Shown here one piece after another: positions 10,562 to 19,877 of a stretch of 21,168 nt of DNA. The notes beneath the pieces are model-generated. The model was not told the DNA's origin, did not search any database, and was given only the letters and a program-made list of their open reading frames with translations. The position numbers were made by a program, and so were the translations under genes. This DNA comes from PCC-6802 sp031388585 (lineage in GTDB: Bacteria > Cyanobacteriota > Cyanobacteriia > Pseudanabaenales > Pseudanabaenaceae). The first letter of the stretch is position 1, and the number at the start of each line of letters is the position of its first letter. The stretch is from positions 1-21,168 of the forward strand of contig JANMRU010000458.1 of NCBI GenBank assembly GCA_031388585.1, read 5' to 3'.

Positions 10562-12853
10562 ATGACTGCCCAGATAACTCTATTCCTCTGCCTGGCATTT
10601 ATTGCAGGTACCTTCGCCAGTATCTTCCCAGATTGGACTGGCACTGCAACCATATTTGGCATAGGTATAGTTTTAGGCTTGTCTGTCCCGACTATATGGC
10701 ATCGTCAAAGCCCTAAGCGGTGGGTATGGTTTTTGGCCGCATTAATAGCGGCTCTAGCCTGCAGCTATGCCCAATTTCGCACTCCCCAACCCCAAGCAAA
10801 TGATATCTCCAAGTTCGCGCCTGCTTCTGAGGTTGTCGTTAAAGGTACGGTAAAAGAATCTCCCAGTTTGACCCGCAGTGGTCGAGCTAAGTTTATCCTC
10901 TCGGCTGAAGAGATCCAGCTAGGATCGCAAAAACCAGAAGTTAAACCAGAAGTTAAGGTAGTGTCTGGTGATGTTTACGCTACAACATCGTTAACGCAGG
11001 CAACAGGGCTAGTGCCAGGACAGTTAATTAAAGTGTCAGGCAGACTTTACCTGCCCGCTAGCCCAAATCACGACCTGGAATTTGACTTTAAAAAATATTT
11101 GGCGCGATCGGGAATTTTTTCTGGCCTTAGCGGACGCAATCTTGAGCTGCAGGGTGATGCGCCTGCATGGGGTGGTTGGTCGATTCGCAATCGTATGGTA
11201 CGCGCTCACGTTGCAGGAGCAGGAGTTCCAGAGGGCATATTGCTTAGTTCCCTAGTTTTGGGCAATCGTGCCGTAGATTTACCCAACGATCTAAAAGATA
11301 CTTTCATCGATATTGGACTGGCCGCAGCTCTAGCTGCATCTGGGTTCCAAGTGTCTTTAATCCTAGGTGCAGTATTATTTCTGAGTCGGGGAAAATCCCC
11401 ACTCCAGCAATTTGGACTTGGGACTATTTGCCTATTGGGGTATCTCTGCCTCACAGGGGTTACACCCTCGGTATTGAGAGCAGTAGTCATGGGATTTGGT
11501 GGTCTGATTGCGATAGTCGCACAGCGTCAGCAGCGCCCCCTAGGTAGCTTAGCCCTTGCGGCAACCATCCTGTTAATCTTTCAACCTATGTGGATTTGGG
11601 ATCTGGGCTTTCAGTTTAGCTTTTTAGCAACGCTGGGCTTAGTAACAACGGTCGATCCGATCGCTAAGCGTTTAGAGCGGTTACCCCCCTTGTTTGCTAC
11701 CACAATAGCTGTTTTGCTTGCGGCTTACATTTGGACTTTACCACTACAGCTTTATACATTTGGTCGCATTAGCGCCTACAGCATTCCCGCGAATATTCTC
11801 ACAATCCCACTTGTCTCACTTACTACGCTTGGCGGCATGTTCAGCGGCGTATTAGGTGCGATTTTTGAACCCCTGCCCATCGGTAGGATGGCAAGTTGGT
11901 TGATGTATGCTCCGCTCCATTTAACGATCTCGATCGCACAATGGATACACAGCTTGCCAGGAGCAGTGACGAATGCAGGCGCAATCCAACTATGGCAAAT
12001 GTTGGTTGCCTATGCCCTAATCGTACTGGTCTGGCTACACCCCATGGTTCGCAAAGTTTGGCTGCTGATCGTTGCTTTAGCAATTGCAATTATTTTTATT
12101 CCCATTGCCGTAGAGCGCAGCAACTTATTTCAAGTAACCCTATTAGCAACTGGCCAATCTCCAGTCATGATGGTACAAAACCAGGGTAAAACTCTACTAA
12201 TCAATAGTGGTGACAAGCAATCTGCTACCTTTGCCCTGCTACCTTTGTTTCAGAAGTTTGGTATTAACCAAATTGATCTGGCGATCTCCACCGACCCGCA
12301 ATCTGAGGTCAGTGAAGGCTGGGGAACAATCTTAGCTAGTTCGATTGGCGTGCAGAAATTTAGAGATGTCGGAGCGGGTGTTGCCTCCAAGGACTATACA
12401 AAAATGACTCAACTTCTATCTGCTAAAGGTATTAGTACAAGCCCGATCGCTCTAAATACCACTATCGAATTTGGCGATCGGGTGCAATTGCAGTTACTGC
12501 ATCAATCACCAGGCATTTTGCGCATTCAAACTGATAAAATTTCGTGGCTGCTCCTTGCTGATGCCGATCCTAAAGTACAGAATGCTTTGCTAGATAAAGC
12601 ATCCCTCTCTTCAAGTCTCAAAGCCGATATTCTGTGGTGGAATGGCGGCGAAATAATACCTGAATTTTTAGAAGCTGTTAAACCAACTACGGCGATCGCC
12701 TCTACTGCGATCGTCACAGATACTAATGTAGAAGCCATCCATAAAGCTAATATTCGCCTGTATTGGACGGGTAGAGATGGCGCGATCGTCTGGACGTTAG
12801 CAAATGACATTCAGCCATCCAAAGACAATGATGACAGCAAATCATTAATGTAG
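10562..12853 (+). CDS. comEC: ComEC/Rec2-type DNA uptake channel
   Basis: A 763-residue protein with the ComEC layout: two N-terminal hydrophobic segments, a soluble DUF4131-type region (about 75-205), the membrane competence domain (225-515) with SSLVLGNR, GLAAALAASGFQVSL and TPSVLRAVVMG, and a C-terminal metallo-beta-lactamase-like domain (520-760). ComEC moves single-stranded DNA across the cytoplasmic membrane during natural transformation. Here the usual His residues of the competence motif (in many homologues H..A.SG.H) are Ala and Gln, and the C-terminal domain has no HxHxDH (the strand reads LAISTDPQSE), so nuclease activity is probably lost. No com partner is adjacent. Confidence 0.9.
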   Translation: MTAQITLFLCLAFIAGTFASIFPDWTGTATIFGIGIVLGLSVPTIWHRQSPKRWVWFLAALIAALACSYAQFRTPQPQANDISKFAPASEVVVKGTVKESPSLTRSGRAKFILSAEEIQLGSQKPEVKPEVKVVSGDVYATTSLTQATGLVPGQLIKVSGRLYLPASPNHDLEFDFKKYLARSGIFSGLSGRNLELQGDAPAWGGWSIRNRMVRAHVAGAGVPEGILLSSLVLGNRAVDLPNDLKDTFIDIGLAAALAASGFQVSLILGAVLFLSRGKSPLQQFGLGTICLLGYLCLTGVTPSVLRAVVMGFGGLIAIVAQRQQRPLGSLALAATILLIFQPMWIWDLGFQFSFLATLGLVTTVDPIAKRLERLPPLFATTIAVLLAAYIWTLPLQLYTFGRISAYSIPANILTIPLVSLTTLGGMFSGVLGAIFEPLPIGRMASWLMYAPLHLTISIAQWIHSLPGAVTNAGAIQLWQMLVAYALIVLVWLHPMVRKVWLLIVALAIAIIFIPIAVERSNLFQVTLLATGQSPVMMVQNQGKTLLINSGDKQSATFALLPLFQKFGINQIDLAISTDPQSEVSEGWGTILASSIGVQKFRDVGAGVASKDYTKMTQLLSAKGISTSPIALNTTIEFGDRVQLQLLHQSPGILRIQTDKISWLLLADADPKVQNALLDKASLSSSLKADILWWNGGEIIPEFLEAVKPTTAIASTAIVTDTNVEAIHKANIRLYWTGRDGAIVWTLANDIQPSKDNDDSKSLM

Positions 12854-12924
12854 GATGACCTATGTGTCTTACCCGTCTAGCCCCTATGCTGTCAATCAAT
12901 CCTCAATCCTGCGCCAATTAACAG

Positions 12925-13608
12925 TTATCGCCCACCAACTAATTGTAGGATCTGCTTGGGATTTGGCAGATTAATTACCCGATCTATGGCATCAATTTGC
13001 AACCAGCCCTTTTCATTCAGCTTTTCGATCACTTTAGCTGCTTCTGGCTCATCGACATTAGCTAGATCGGCGATATCCTCAATCGGAAAATTAAATATCT
13101 CTAACCCAGCATCTGTTGAGGTGCCATAATTTTCAGCTAGATTTATCAGAATACTGGCAATCCTTACAGTTGGGGTTTCCTGAAGTAGTTGCAAGCGCTG
13201 GTTATTTTGCTGCAAGCGCTTTACCGTCAGTTGCAACATGCGATGGTGTAATTGAGAATCCTTGAATAAAAATTGAATGAACCGTTGAGCGGGAACGCTT
13301 AAAAGGCGCACGTTAGAACAGGCCACAACTTCTAAATCGCGAGGCGACTCATCAAGAATTGCCATTTCCCCAAAAAAATCACCCTGTCCCAAGATATCTA
13401 GAACAATTGGCTTGCGATCGCGCAAATATCGAACCTTAACCCACCCTGAGAGAATAAAGTAGACTGCATTGCCCCACGCATCCTCTGATAATACTGAGCG
13501 ATCAGCGGCATAGTTTTCCTCATCTGCGACCGAGAGTAGCCACTCCAGGGTTTCATCATCCGCAGCTTCAAATAGAGGGAAAGTCTCACTGAATAATTCA
13601 GTTTGCAT
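12925..13608 (-). CDS. Crp/Fnr family transcription regulator
   Basis: A 227-residue protein with an N-terminal cyclic-nucleotide-binding fold (about 10-125: LSGWVKVRY, GDFFGEMAILDESPRDLEVVA), a dimer helix (about 128-155) and a C-terminal winged helix (IADLANVDEPEAAKVIEKLNEKGWL). In the phosphate cassette the key Arg is present but the next residue is Asp instead of Ser/Thr, so cAMP binding is uncertain. The recognition helix lacks the usual Arg-Glu pair and may read an unusual DNA site. It is not NtcA-like. A 287-nt gap with an inverted repeat lies upstream. Confidence 0.85.
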   Translation of the reverse strand: MQTELFSETFPLFEAADDETLEWLLSVADEENYAADRSVLSEDAWGNAVYFILSGWVKVRYLRDRKPIVLDILGQGDFFGEMAILDESPRDLEVVACSNVRLLSVPAQRFIQFLFKDSQLHHRMLQLTVKRLQQNNQRLQLLQETPTVRIASILINLAENYGTSTDAGLEIFNFPIEDIADLANVDEPEAAKVIEKLNEKGWLQIDAIDRVINLPNPKQILQLVGGR

Positions 13609-13741
13609 GGAAAATTTAGGGAAATTAACTATATTTTACTTGTTGACCCTTCGTTTCTAAGTGAGTAAAGTTTATGCCAGGCAATTGTAAAAATTGTAAA
13701 ATTTTGCAAAACCAACAAAAATTTACTTCCCCTAAAACTAT

Positions 13742-13800
13742 CCGCTCCCCCAGTTGCGCATAGAATCTTGATCGGACTCATTACATATCTGGGGGAGCGG
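13742..13800. repeat. 12-bp inverted repeat upstream of the Crp-family gene
   Basis: CCGCTCCCCCAG (13742-13753) pairs exactly with CTGGGGGAGCGG (13789-13800) around a 35-nt loop. Neither side is followed by a T-run. It sits in the untranslated gap 13609-13895, which otherwise shows only AT-rich sequence and no gene I trust. Confidence 0.65.
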
Positions 13801-13895
13801 TCTAGCGGGTCTTCAAGTTGCAACCAAACTGCTGGGTGGAATCCCTAGCTAGTCGCTGAATCCAAGGATAAACCCTGAATTATAGTTAAGACTGT

Positions 13896-13970
13896 TTAGA
13901 GAACAGCCCCAGCACACAGAGTGGTTACCGCAACTTGATGACTCATGCGTATACTACTGTCTTCTTGCAT
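13896..13970 (-). CDS. Possible 24-aa small protein with ideal ribosome-binding site
   Basis: On the minus strand AAGGAGGTGAT, a full match to the 16S rRNA 3' end, precedes ATG 13970 with normal spacing. The peptide starts MQEDSSIRMSHQ and ends with a hydrophobic TTLCAGAVL. It lies 92 nt downstream of nnr on the same strand. I recognise no family. Such a strong site is rare by chance, but the peptide is short and could be a regulatory leader for the Crp-family gene downstream. Confidence 0.4.
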   Translation of the reverse strand: MQEDSSIRMSHQVAVTTLCAGAVL

Positions 13971-14062
13971 GGGCATCACCTCCTTGTTGCCTAATCGGAC
14001 AAAATCTAGAATTTGTGCTTTCGCATATCTAAATATAACTCAACCACAGACAATAGGCAACA

Positions 14063-15643
14063 TCACAAAACCGAAATCAGATTTTGAGCTAGCGTCACGG
14101 GATCTACCCCCATATCGGTGCGTTCTTTGGCTAGATGCAGAGCAGCTTGAGATTGCCATGCCACAGCGGCGATCGCGGCTGTGTGACCAGATAAACCCTG
14201 GGCCCATAGACCACCAATCAAGCCAGTCAAGACATCGCCACTGCCTCCCCTGGCTAAAGCGGCGCTGCTCTCAGGATTAATCCAAGTTTGGCAGGATGCG
14301 GGTTGTTTTGCTTTGGTTAAAAAACTTACCGTTGTCCTTGCGCCCTTTAGCAGAAGTATTGCGCCGGTTTCACTGGCGATAAGTTGGGCAACTGCGAGGC
14401 GATCGCACGTCTGGGCTGGCTGGGTTAATTGGGGGAATAGGCGACAAAACTCTTTCCAGTGAGGTGTTAACACCGTGGAATACCCCATTTGATGGCGATG
14501 CACTAGCCGATCTACACCAATCTCTGCCAATAGATTGAGGGCATCGGCATCCAAAACCAGCGGACATGCATGACTGAGTAATTGTCTGATCGCGGCCTCT
14601 GCATCTAGGGATAAGCCAGGGCCACAGGCGATCGCATTGTATTTTGTCAGGTCTATATCCTGGGGTAATTGCGCGATCGCACCCGAAGCAGTCTCAGGGC
14701 ATCCAATTACCAATGCTTCAGGCACTTGTGCTAAAACTAAATCCTTTAAAGACTGCGGCACTGCCACGGATAGCATACCAACACCACTGGCTCTAGCGCC
14801 CAAAGCTGCCAAGATTGCCGCCCCACCATAGCATTGCGAACCAGCAATCAAGAGTAAATGCCCCATACGATATTTATGTGCATCTACGGGGCGATGACGG
14901 GGTAACTGCGCCAAGGCTAGAGCGCGATCGATCCGCCAAAGATGGTGCTGACCGCCTAAAATTGCCGAAACAAATTGGCTGGGAATATGGAAATCAATCC
15001 TTTCCAGCTTGCCTACATAGGGGGCCGCTGCTTCAGCTAGCAGCCCCCGCTTCCATAAACCCAAACACAGAGTATGATTAGCTCTAACTGCTGTACCAAG
15101 CGCGACTCCCGAATCTGTATGCAATCCTGATGGTAGATCGATGCTGAGTATGGGGATTTGCCAGTCAGCGATCGCATTAATAGTTTCGGCTAATGTTCCT
15201 ACGATCAGTCCCTCCAATCCAAAGCCAAATAACCCATCAACGATCAGATCGCAGGTTTGCAGATCTGCAAGCTCGGCTTTAGCAATTCCCAGCTTTTGTA
15301 AATATTGCCAGTGTGTTGCTGTCAAATCCTTAAGTTTTCCTAGGGGTAGGTAAACTCTAATTTCGCGTCCGCGAAGCCAGAGTTCTCTGGCTACAACTAA
15401 GGCATCGCCGCCATTATGCCCTGGCCCCACTAAAATACCGACCTTGGGGTAACTAGCGGCGGGATAAATCTGCTCTAGTCGTTGTGTAATCAAACCCGCC
15501 ACTTTTTCCATCAGGGCAGCGACAGGCATACCCGCCTCAAACATAAGTTGTTCGATCGCTCGCATTTGTTGCGCCGTCACTACAACTTGGTCTTGTAATA
15601 GTGATTGAGTGGGCGATCGTAGGGTTTCACTGGTTAGGAGCAT
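14063..15643 (-). CDS. nnr: Bifunctional NAD(P)HX epimerase/dehydratase
   Basis: A 526-residue metabolite-repair enzyme. The N-terminal YjeF_N epimerase domain (about 20-225) has GPGHNGGDALVVAR and SIDLPSGLHTDSG; the C-terminal ribokinase-like dehydratase domain (about 240-520) has AGSQCYGGAAILAALGA, ACGPGLSLDAEA, LDADALN, LLLKGART and ARGGSGDVLTGLIGG. Together they repair hydrated NADH and NADPH in the cytoplasm. Full-length for the fused bacterial form, with catalytic motifs intact. No operon partner is evident; the GIY-YIG gene of the defence island ends 24 nt upstream on the same strand and may read into it. Confidence 0.96.
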   Translation of the reverse strand: MLLTSETLRSPTQSLLQDQVVVTAQQMRAIEQLMFEAGMPVAALMEKVAGLITQRLEQIYPAASYPKVGILVGPGHNGGDALVVARELWLRGREIRVYLPLGKLKDLTATHWQYLQKLGIAKAELADLQTCDLIVDGLFGFGLEGLIVGTLAETINAIADWQIPILSIDLPSGLHTDSGVALGTAVRANHTLCLGLWKRGLLAEAAAPYVGKLERIDFHIPSQFVSAILGGQHHLWRIDRALALAQLPRHRPVDAHKYRMGHLLLIAGSQCYGGAAILAALGARASGVGMLSVAVPQSLKDLVLAQVPEALVIGCPETASGAIAQLPQDIDLTKYNAIACGPGLSLDAEAAIRQLLSHACPLVLDADALNLLAEIGVDRLVHRHQMGYSTVLTPHWKEFCRLFPQLTQPAQTCDRLAVAQLIASETGAILLLKGARTTVSFLTKAKQPASCQTWINPESSAALARGGSGDVLTGLIGGLWAQGLSGHTAAIAAVAWQSQAALHLAKERTDMGVDPVTLAQNLISVL

Positions 15644-15666
15644 CAGAAGTTACGCAGTAGGTGACA

Positions 15667-16863
15667 TTAAAATCGAGTGAGACTGGCTGTTTCCAGATCA
15701 TATCGAAATTGATCGATGTTTCCTTCCTTGATTTTCTCAATCACCTCCTCAATCACCTCCAGAGGAACGAGGAACCACTCCCTCGGCTTCACGGTTGCGC
15801 CGAAGCGATCTTTCAATGCCAAATCCAATCGAGCGCTGCTGAAAAACTTCTGAAGTAGAGCCTCAAGTTCCTTCTGGTTGATATTCGCCAGTTTGAAGGT
15901 GGCGACGATTTCCACCTCCGCTAGCAGATAGGTCGGGTCTTTCTTTGCGTTAGCAATCCGATTTTTTACTTCGCCGACCGTCACACCGATCTTGTGAATG
16001 ACAGACCGATTTTCGGCAATGAAGGGATGTTCCGATTTGCTCCTAAGCACGTAAATATAGCCAGTCGAAAAGTCTTCAGATGCTTCTGTATCCGAAAAAA
16101 GTGGGAGCGATCCTAAATCTGGGGTGGTGATGCGGCGGCTGGTTTTGTCTTTATTAAGAGCACGCTGGAGCGATCGCAGCAGGTAGTCGCTTTCTGTACC
16201 ATTGTCATAAACAACTCGCAGGCGGCAGTTTGGCAAACCGGAATCACTTATAAAGTGTTCGCCCATCTCTACTACCAGTGCCTTCTGACCATTGATGATA
16301 AATATATCGCCTTGGTTGATTTGGGCGTTATCTTGGTATTTCAGAGTTTGCCGTTCACCGCTTTTCAACGCTTGCTGAACTTGGCCAAAGATGTGCTTGA
16401 AGTCATCGAAATCGGCGCAGGGAGACCGTTGGGCAATTTCCTCAGCTGCTTTGATTTCTCTGCGCGATCGCACATTCACGAGCTGAGTAACGCCGTTCTC
16501 TGAGTCCCCATCAATGCCAAGAGAGGCTAGCAAAGCTTCATCGCTGAGGTCTTCTTCTTCGGGTAGGCTGGCATTAGCTCCGGCGTCTAACATTCCGCGT
16601 GAGTCTAGCGGCTTCAAAATTTCGCGACATTCTTCAGAATCCCGTATTCGATCCAGTCTCACCGCGTAGAGCCGCTCGAAGATATCGCGGTCTTCTCCAT
16701 GCTGGGGTAGTCTTCTATATTCTTCTACAAAGCGCTCGATCTCCTCAAAACCTGCAATGATCCGCTCTTCTTTGGCGGAGCGCTGACTAGCTTGCTCGGT
16801 CGCTGTGTCCACTCCCAATTCGTCGAGTAATTCCCGATCTTCGTCTGTCGTGTACTTAAGCAT
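15667..16863 (-). CDS. GIY-YIG (T5orf172/MUG113-like) nuclease-family protein
   Basis: A 398-residue protein. The C-terminal 130 residues form a T5orf172-type GIY-YIG domain: GYIYVL (268-273), HKIGVT (290-295), a conserved Glu near 333 (KELEALLQKFF) and PREWFLVP (360-367). The N-terminal two thirds are acidic, charged and largely helical without a motif I know, and a small beta domain around 185-235 (GDIFIINGQKALVVEMG) may bind DNA or partners. Its ATG lies inside the end of the helicase gene (8-nt overlap), so the two are translated together. Likely the DNA-cleaving subunit of the island. Confidence 0.82.
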   Translation of the reverse strand: MLKYTTDEDRELLDELGVDTATEQASQRSAKEERIIAGFEEIERFVEEYRRLPQHGEDRDIFERLYAVRLDRIRDSEECREILKPLDSRGMLDAGANASLPEEEDLSDEALLASLGIDGDSENGVTQLVNVRSRREIKAAEEIAQRSPCADFDDFKHIFGQVQQALKSGERQTLKYQDNAQINQGDIFIINGQKALVVEMGEHFISDSGLPNCRLRVVYDNGTESDYLLRSLQRALNKDKTSRRITTPDLGSLPLFSDTEASEDFSTGYIYVLRSKSEHPFIAENRSVIHKIGVTVGEVKNRIANAKKDPTYLLAEVEIVATFKLANINQKELEALLQKFFSSARLDLALKDRFGATVKPREWFLVPLEVIEEVIEKIKEGNIDQFRYDLETASLTRF

Positions 16864-18907
16864 TGTTTTCTTCCTTCACTTGACGTTGCAGGAAGGCAAT
16901 TCCTTCTGCCATCCGTTTTTCCCATGGGTCTGCCGCTGTTAGCGATGGTAGCCTGCCTTTCTCCTGTTTGAAACGACGTGCCCGTTTTGCCAATTCCCGC
17001 GCTTCTTCTACGGTGAGGGTAATCCGCTTGGCGGCAATCACTTCCGCGACTTGCCTCAGCCGTTCTTCGCTCATGGACTTGGCGAGGATGGCATAGGCTT
17101 CGCCAAAGGGATTGATGCGATCGATCAGATCCATATCAAGCTCTGTGACGGATAGGGCAAACTTTCTCACCCCATCGATGAGTGATGTGTTTTTGGCTGT
17201 CTCATCACTGTCTTCATTCACGGTTTTCTTGGCTTGTTGGACGAGGTTGAGCGCGGCGATCGCATGTTGGCGGATGGCTTCTCGATCTTCCTCTTCAAGA
17301 TTGGGGAACTTCTCTTTGACGATTTTGCCCATGCGCACCTGAGTCAGTTCCTCTGGAACTAGTTCCTCATCAAATAGACCGCGCTCGATTGTTTGCTTGT
17401 CCTGGACAAAGGCGGTAATCAGTTCGGTTAAGTCTTCGCGGCAGATGCGCTCGGCTTCCGGGCTTTTGGGTTCGGCTAGCCCCTTAATTTCCATTTGTAT
17501 GAGGCCGCTTTCTAGATTGATGCCCACGTTGCACTTGCTCGGATTGTAGCCATCTTCCCCGTAGTCGAAACCAGGTGTCGGTTGATTGTCGGGGCGTTTG
17601 GGTTTGAACTCGAAGCGTGTCGCTAGCACCTGTTCCATTAGTAGACTGGCAGCGATCGCTTTGAGCGTATCGTTCACCGCCTCGGCAACTGCGGATTCGG
17701 TAGCATCTGGCTCAGCGATGAGGTTTGTGAACCGAGCGCGGGTCTTGCCTGGGGCATCGCGAGTCGCACGACCGATGATCTGAACGATCTCCGTCAAGCT
17801 GGAACGGTAGCCGATCGTGAGGGCGTGCTCGCACCAGATCCAATCAAAGCCTTCCTTTGCCATGCCGAGGGCAATGATGATATCGACGCGATCGCGATCG
17901 TTCTTGTGGGCGGGGTCTTTGAGAGCGGCGGCGACTTTATCCCGCTTGGATGGATCGTCATCTACCAGATCAGCAATTTTGAGTACATTTCCATCGGCGG
18001 TTTTCACGAGTTGAAACCCTGTCTGGGGATCGGTTCCCTGCCATTCACCCAGTTCTTCGATGATATGCTCCACCTCGCGGATTTTGTCTTTGGTACTCTC
18101 GCGGGAGTTGACATTGGGAATGTGCAGAATGGTTTTCTCTTTGGGGTTTAGCACCTGCATGATTTCGTCGGTGTAGCTGCCTGCGTAAAAGTAGTAGCCG
18201 ATGTCGAGTTGCTTAAGGTATTGGTAGCCGTTGAGCTGTTCGTAATAGGTATAGGTAACGGTGTCGAATTTTGATTCGTCGTCTGGATGCAGCACGGCGA
18301 CCGCATCACCACGAAAGTAGGAGCCAGTCATGGCGATAATGTGGGTTTTGTCGCGAGCCATGAGCTGACGCATGTGTTCGCCTAGCTTATTGTCTGGGTT
18401 GGCGGAAACATGGTGAAATTCGTCCACTGCGATCAGGCTATCGTCGAAGACTTCTATGCCGAACTTGTCTACGGCGAAGCGGAATGTGGCATGGGTGCAG
18501 ACCAAAACCTTAGCATCACTGGCTAGAAACTTTTTCACCGCTTCCACCTTGCCGCCATTGTCTCCCCCTGGTGCGTCACAGAGATTCCACTTCGGTTCGA
18601 CCTGCCAATCTGCCCAAAAGCCAAACTGACTCAGCGGCTCGTTGTGGAAGCTTGCCCCGATCGCTTTTTCTGGTACGACGATGATCGCTTGCTTGAGCTT
18701 TTGGTTCTCTAGTTTGTCAAGGGCGATGAACATGAGTGCGCGACTTTTGCCAGAGGCGGGAGGCGATTTGATCAGGAGATACTGTTCGCCGCGCTTTTGG
18801 TAGGCGCGTTCTTGCATGGGGCGCATACCGAGGGCGTTTGAGCTTGTGGAAGTACCATCTTGGGCATAGGTGACAGAAACAGCAGGAATTGCGATCGGAT
18901 TGCTCAT
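16856..18907 (-). CDS. SF2 DEAD/DEAH-type helicase of a restriction-like operon
   Basis: A 683-residue superfamily 2 ATPase. From ATG 18907, Walker A SPPASGKS is at 48-55, DEFH at 162-165, AMTGS (motif III) at 192-196 and QIIGRATRD (motif VI) at 376-384. The remaining 300 residues are helical, with no nuclease motif seen. ATG 18907 is preferred over the in-frame TTG at 18937; neither has a strong ribosome-binding site, but bases around 18907 recur at the chimeric junction near 19980. The gene overlaps the GIY-YIG gene downstream by 8 nt. Upstream on the same strand are two toxin-antitoxin modules and an MmeI-like methyltransferase, which suggests an ATP-driven DNA translocase for restriction. 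Confidence 0.88.
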   Translation of the reverse strand: MSNPIAIPAVSVTYAQDGTSTSSNALGMRPMQERAYQKRGEQYLLIKSPPASGKSRALMFIALDKLENQKLKQAIIVVPEKAIGASFHNEPLSQFGFWADWQVEPKWNLCDAPGGDNGGKVEAVKKFLASDAKVLVCTHATFRFAVDKFGIEVFDDSLIAVDEFHHVSANPDNKLGEHMRQLMARDKTHIIAMTGSYFRGDAVAVLHPDDESKFDTVTYTYYEQLNGYQYLKQLDIGYYFYAGSYTDEIMQVLNPKEKTILHIPNVNSRESTKDKIREVEHIIEELGEWQGTDPQTGFQLVKTADGNVLKIADLVDDDPSKRDKVAAALKDPAHKNDRDRVDIIIALGMAKEGFDWIWCEHALTIGYRSSLTEIVQIIGRATRDAPGKTRARFTNLIAEPDATESAVAEAVNDTLKAIAASLLMEQVLATRFEFKPKRPDNQPTPGFDYGEDGYNPSKCNVGINLESGLIQMEIKGLAEPKSPEAERICREDLTELITAFVQDKQTIERGLFDEELVPEELTQVRMGKIVKEKFPNLEEEDREAIRQHAIAALNLVQQAKKTVNEDSDETAKNTSLIDGVRKFALSVTELDMDLIDRINPFGEAYAILAKSMSEERLRQVAEVIAAKRITLTVEEARELAKRARRFKQEKGRLPSLTAADPWEKRMAEGIAFLQRQVKEENNA

Positions 18908-18963
18908 GGGTTGAATGAATGTTGAGGTGTTAGGCAATGATGTATTAACTAGATTCCAAGATC

Positions 18964-19467
18964 TCAGAAAAGCTCTTCAACAGACTTCATGGGCAGATAA
19001 AGCTTCATCGGCTCCTGATTAAATGGTTTAAAGCCGTATTTTATGTAAAAGTTCAAAGCTTTCTCATTCAAAGCATCTACAACTACGGCAATAGATGCAA
19101 CTTGCATAGCAGCATCTAAAGACTTTTTAAGAGCATCCATCAATAATAGTTCACCAAATCGCTTACCTTTTTGATAGTTGTCAACTGCAAGACGACCTAA
19201 TAGTGTGGCTGGCAATGCTGGGTAACGAGGTAATCGTTTGGCAAAACTTTGCTCTAATGTTGCAACATCAACCGTGAAGGAAGAGAGTGTGTAGTAACCT
19301 AAAACATCCATCTTAGGATCGTCAGTTAAAACAAATATGGTTGAGACTCGTTTTTTGAGATCCTGAGAGGCTTGTTGATGTAGGTAAGCATCTAAACTTT
19401 CTTCTCCACAGCAAAAGCTAGAGCGGATATGCATTCGACTATCAAGCAGATTGATTTTGAGAACCAT
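18964..19467 (-). CDS. GNAT-type toxin (AtaT/TacT-like acetyltransferase)
   Basis: A 167-residue GNAT protein. The acetyl-CoA site reads LLGRLAVDNYQKGKRFGELLL (about 90-110), and ALNFYIKYGFKPF near the end is the usual last strand. Small GNATs next to DUF1778 antitoxins typically acetylate the amino acid on charged tRNA and so stop translation; that target is family knowledge, not shown here. Its ATG overlaps the antitoxin stop in TAATG, so the two are coupled. The location beside a large tRNA array elsewhere in the window is probably coincidence. Confidence 0.87.
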   Translation of the reverse strand: MVLKINLLDSRMHIRSSFCCGEESLDAYLHQQASQDLKKRVSTIFVLTDDPKMDVLGYYTLSSFTVDVATLEQSFAKRLPRYPALPATLLGRLAVDNYQKGKRFGELLLMDALKKSLDAAMQVASIAVVVDALNEKALNFYIKYGFKPFNQEPMKLYLPMKSVEELF

Positions 19468-19754
19468 TAGACCGACATTGTTTGTTGATAGCGTAAAGCA
19501 GCGGATTTCAAGGCTTCATTGGACTGAGGAGGATTGAGAATTGCATCAACAAAAGCTTCACTATCTTCAATACCAAGTTTTAGAGTTTGGTGACGCTCAA
19601 TAACTCTGTAGGCGGCTGCTTGAACGCTTGCAACCACAAAATCTGTCAGCGTGCGTCCTTCTAAGTCAGCAGCCTTTTGCACTAGAGCCTTGATTTCATG
19701 GCTTATACGAGCTTCTAGCCGCGCTGGCGACTTTGAATCAGTTGCATTAGTCAT
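19467..19754 (-). CDS. DUF1778 ribbon-helix-helix antitoxin
   Basis: A 95-residue protein. ARLEARISHEIKALVQKAADLEG followed by LTDFVVASVQAAAYRVIE is the DUF1778 DNA-binding fold; the C-terminal 35 residues (ILNPPQSNEALKSAALRYQ) are the region that normally wraps the GNAT toxin. It is the first gene of the pair and should repress its own promoter. A palindrome at 19802-19814 lies about 50 nt upstream. Confidence 0.88.
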   Translation of the reverse strand: MTNATDSKSPARLEARISHEIKALVQKAADLEGRTLTDFVVASVQAAAYRVIERHQTLKLGIEDSEAFVDAILNPPQSNEALKSAALRYQQTMSV

Positions 19755-19801
19755 GGTGTCAGATTTATAAAATGAGAAAATGGATATAAGTTAAGTATAT
19801 G

Positions 19802-19814
19802 CGGCAAATTGCCG
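19802..19814. promoter_or_regulatory. Palindrome upstream of the DUF1778-GNAT pair
   Basis: CGGCAA-A-TTGCCG has 6-bp arms and lies 47 nt before the antitoxin start, a plausible operator for autoregulation. It also falls inside the read-through end of the methyltransferase fragment (stop at 19791-19793). Confidence 0.35.
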
Positions 19815-19877
19815 TACGTCAACTTTCGATATTTTTTGTGTTGCGGTTGGTAGTTTTTTGGGTAAGGCTTGCCTCGC

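Noticed and set aside
13629..13823. 64-codon minus-strand frame upstream of the Crp-family gene
   Set aside because: It crosses the 12-bp inverted repeat, lacks a ribosome-binding site and resembles no protein family.
13970..13985. Fragment of the 16S rRNA 3' end (ATCACCTCCTT on the + strand)
   Set aside because: The match is limited to the anti-Shine-Dalgarno bases; flanking 16S sequence is absent, so it reads better as a ribosome-binding site on the minus strand.
13945..14280. 111-codon frame on the + strand
   Set aside because: It overlaps the 3' end of the well-supported nnr gene on the other strand and encodes a low-complexity basic peptide.
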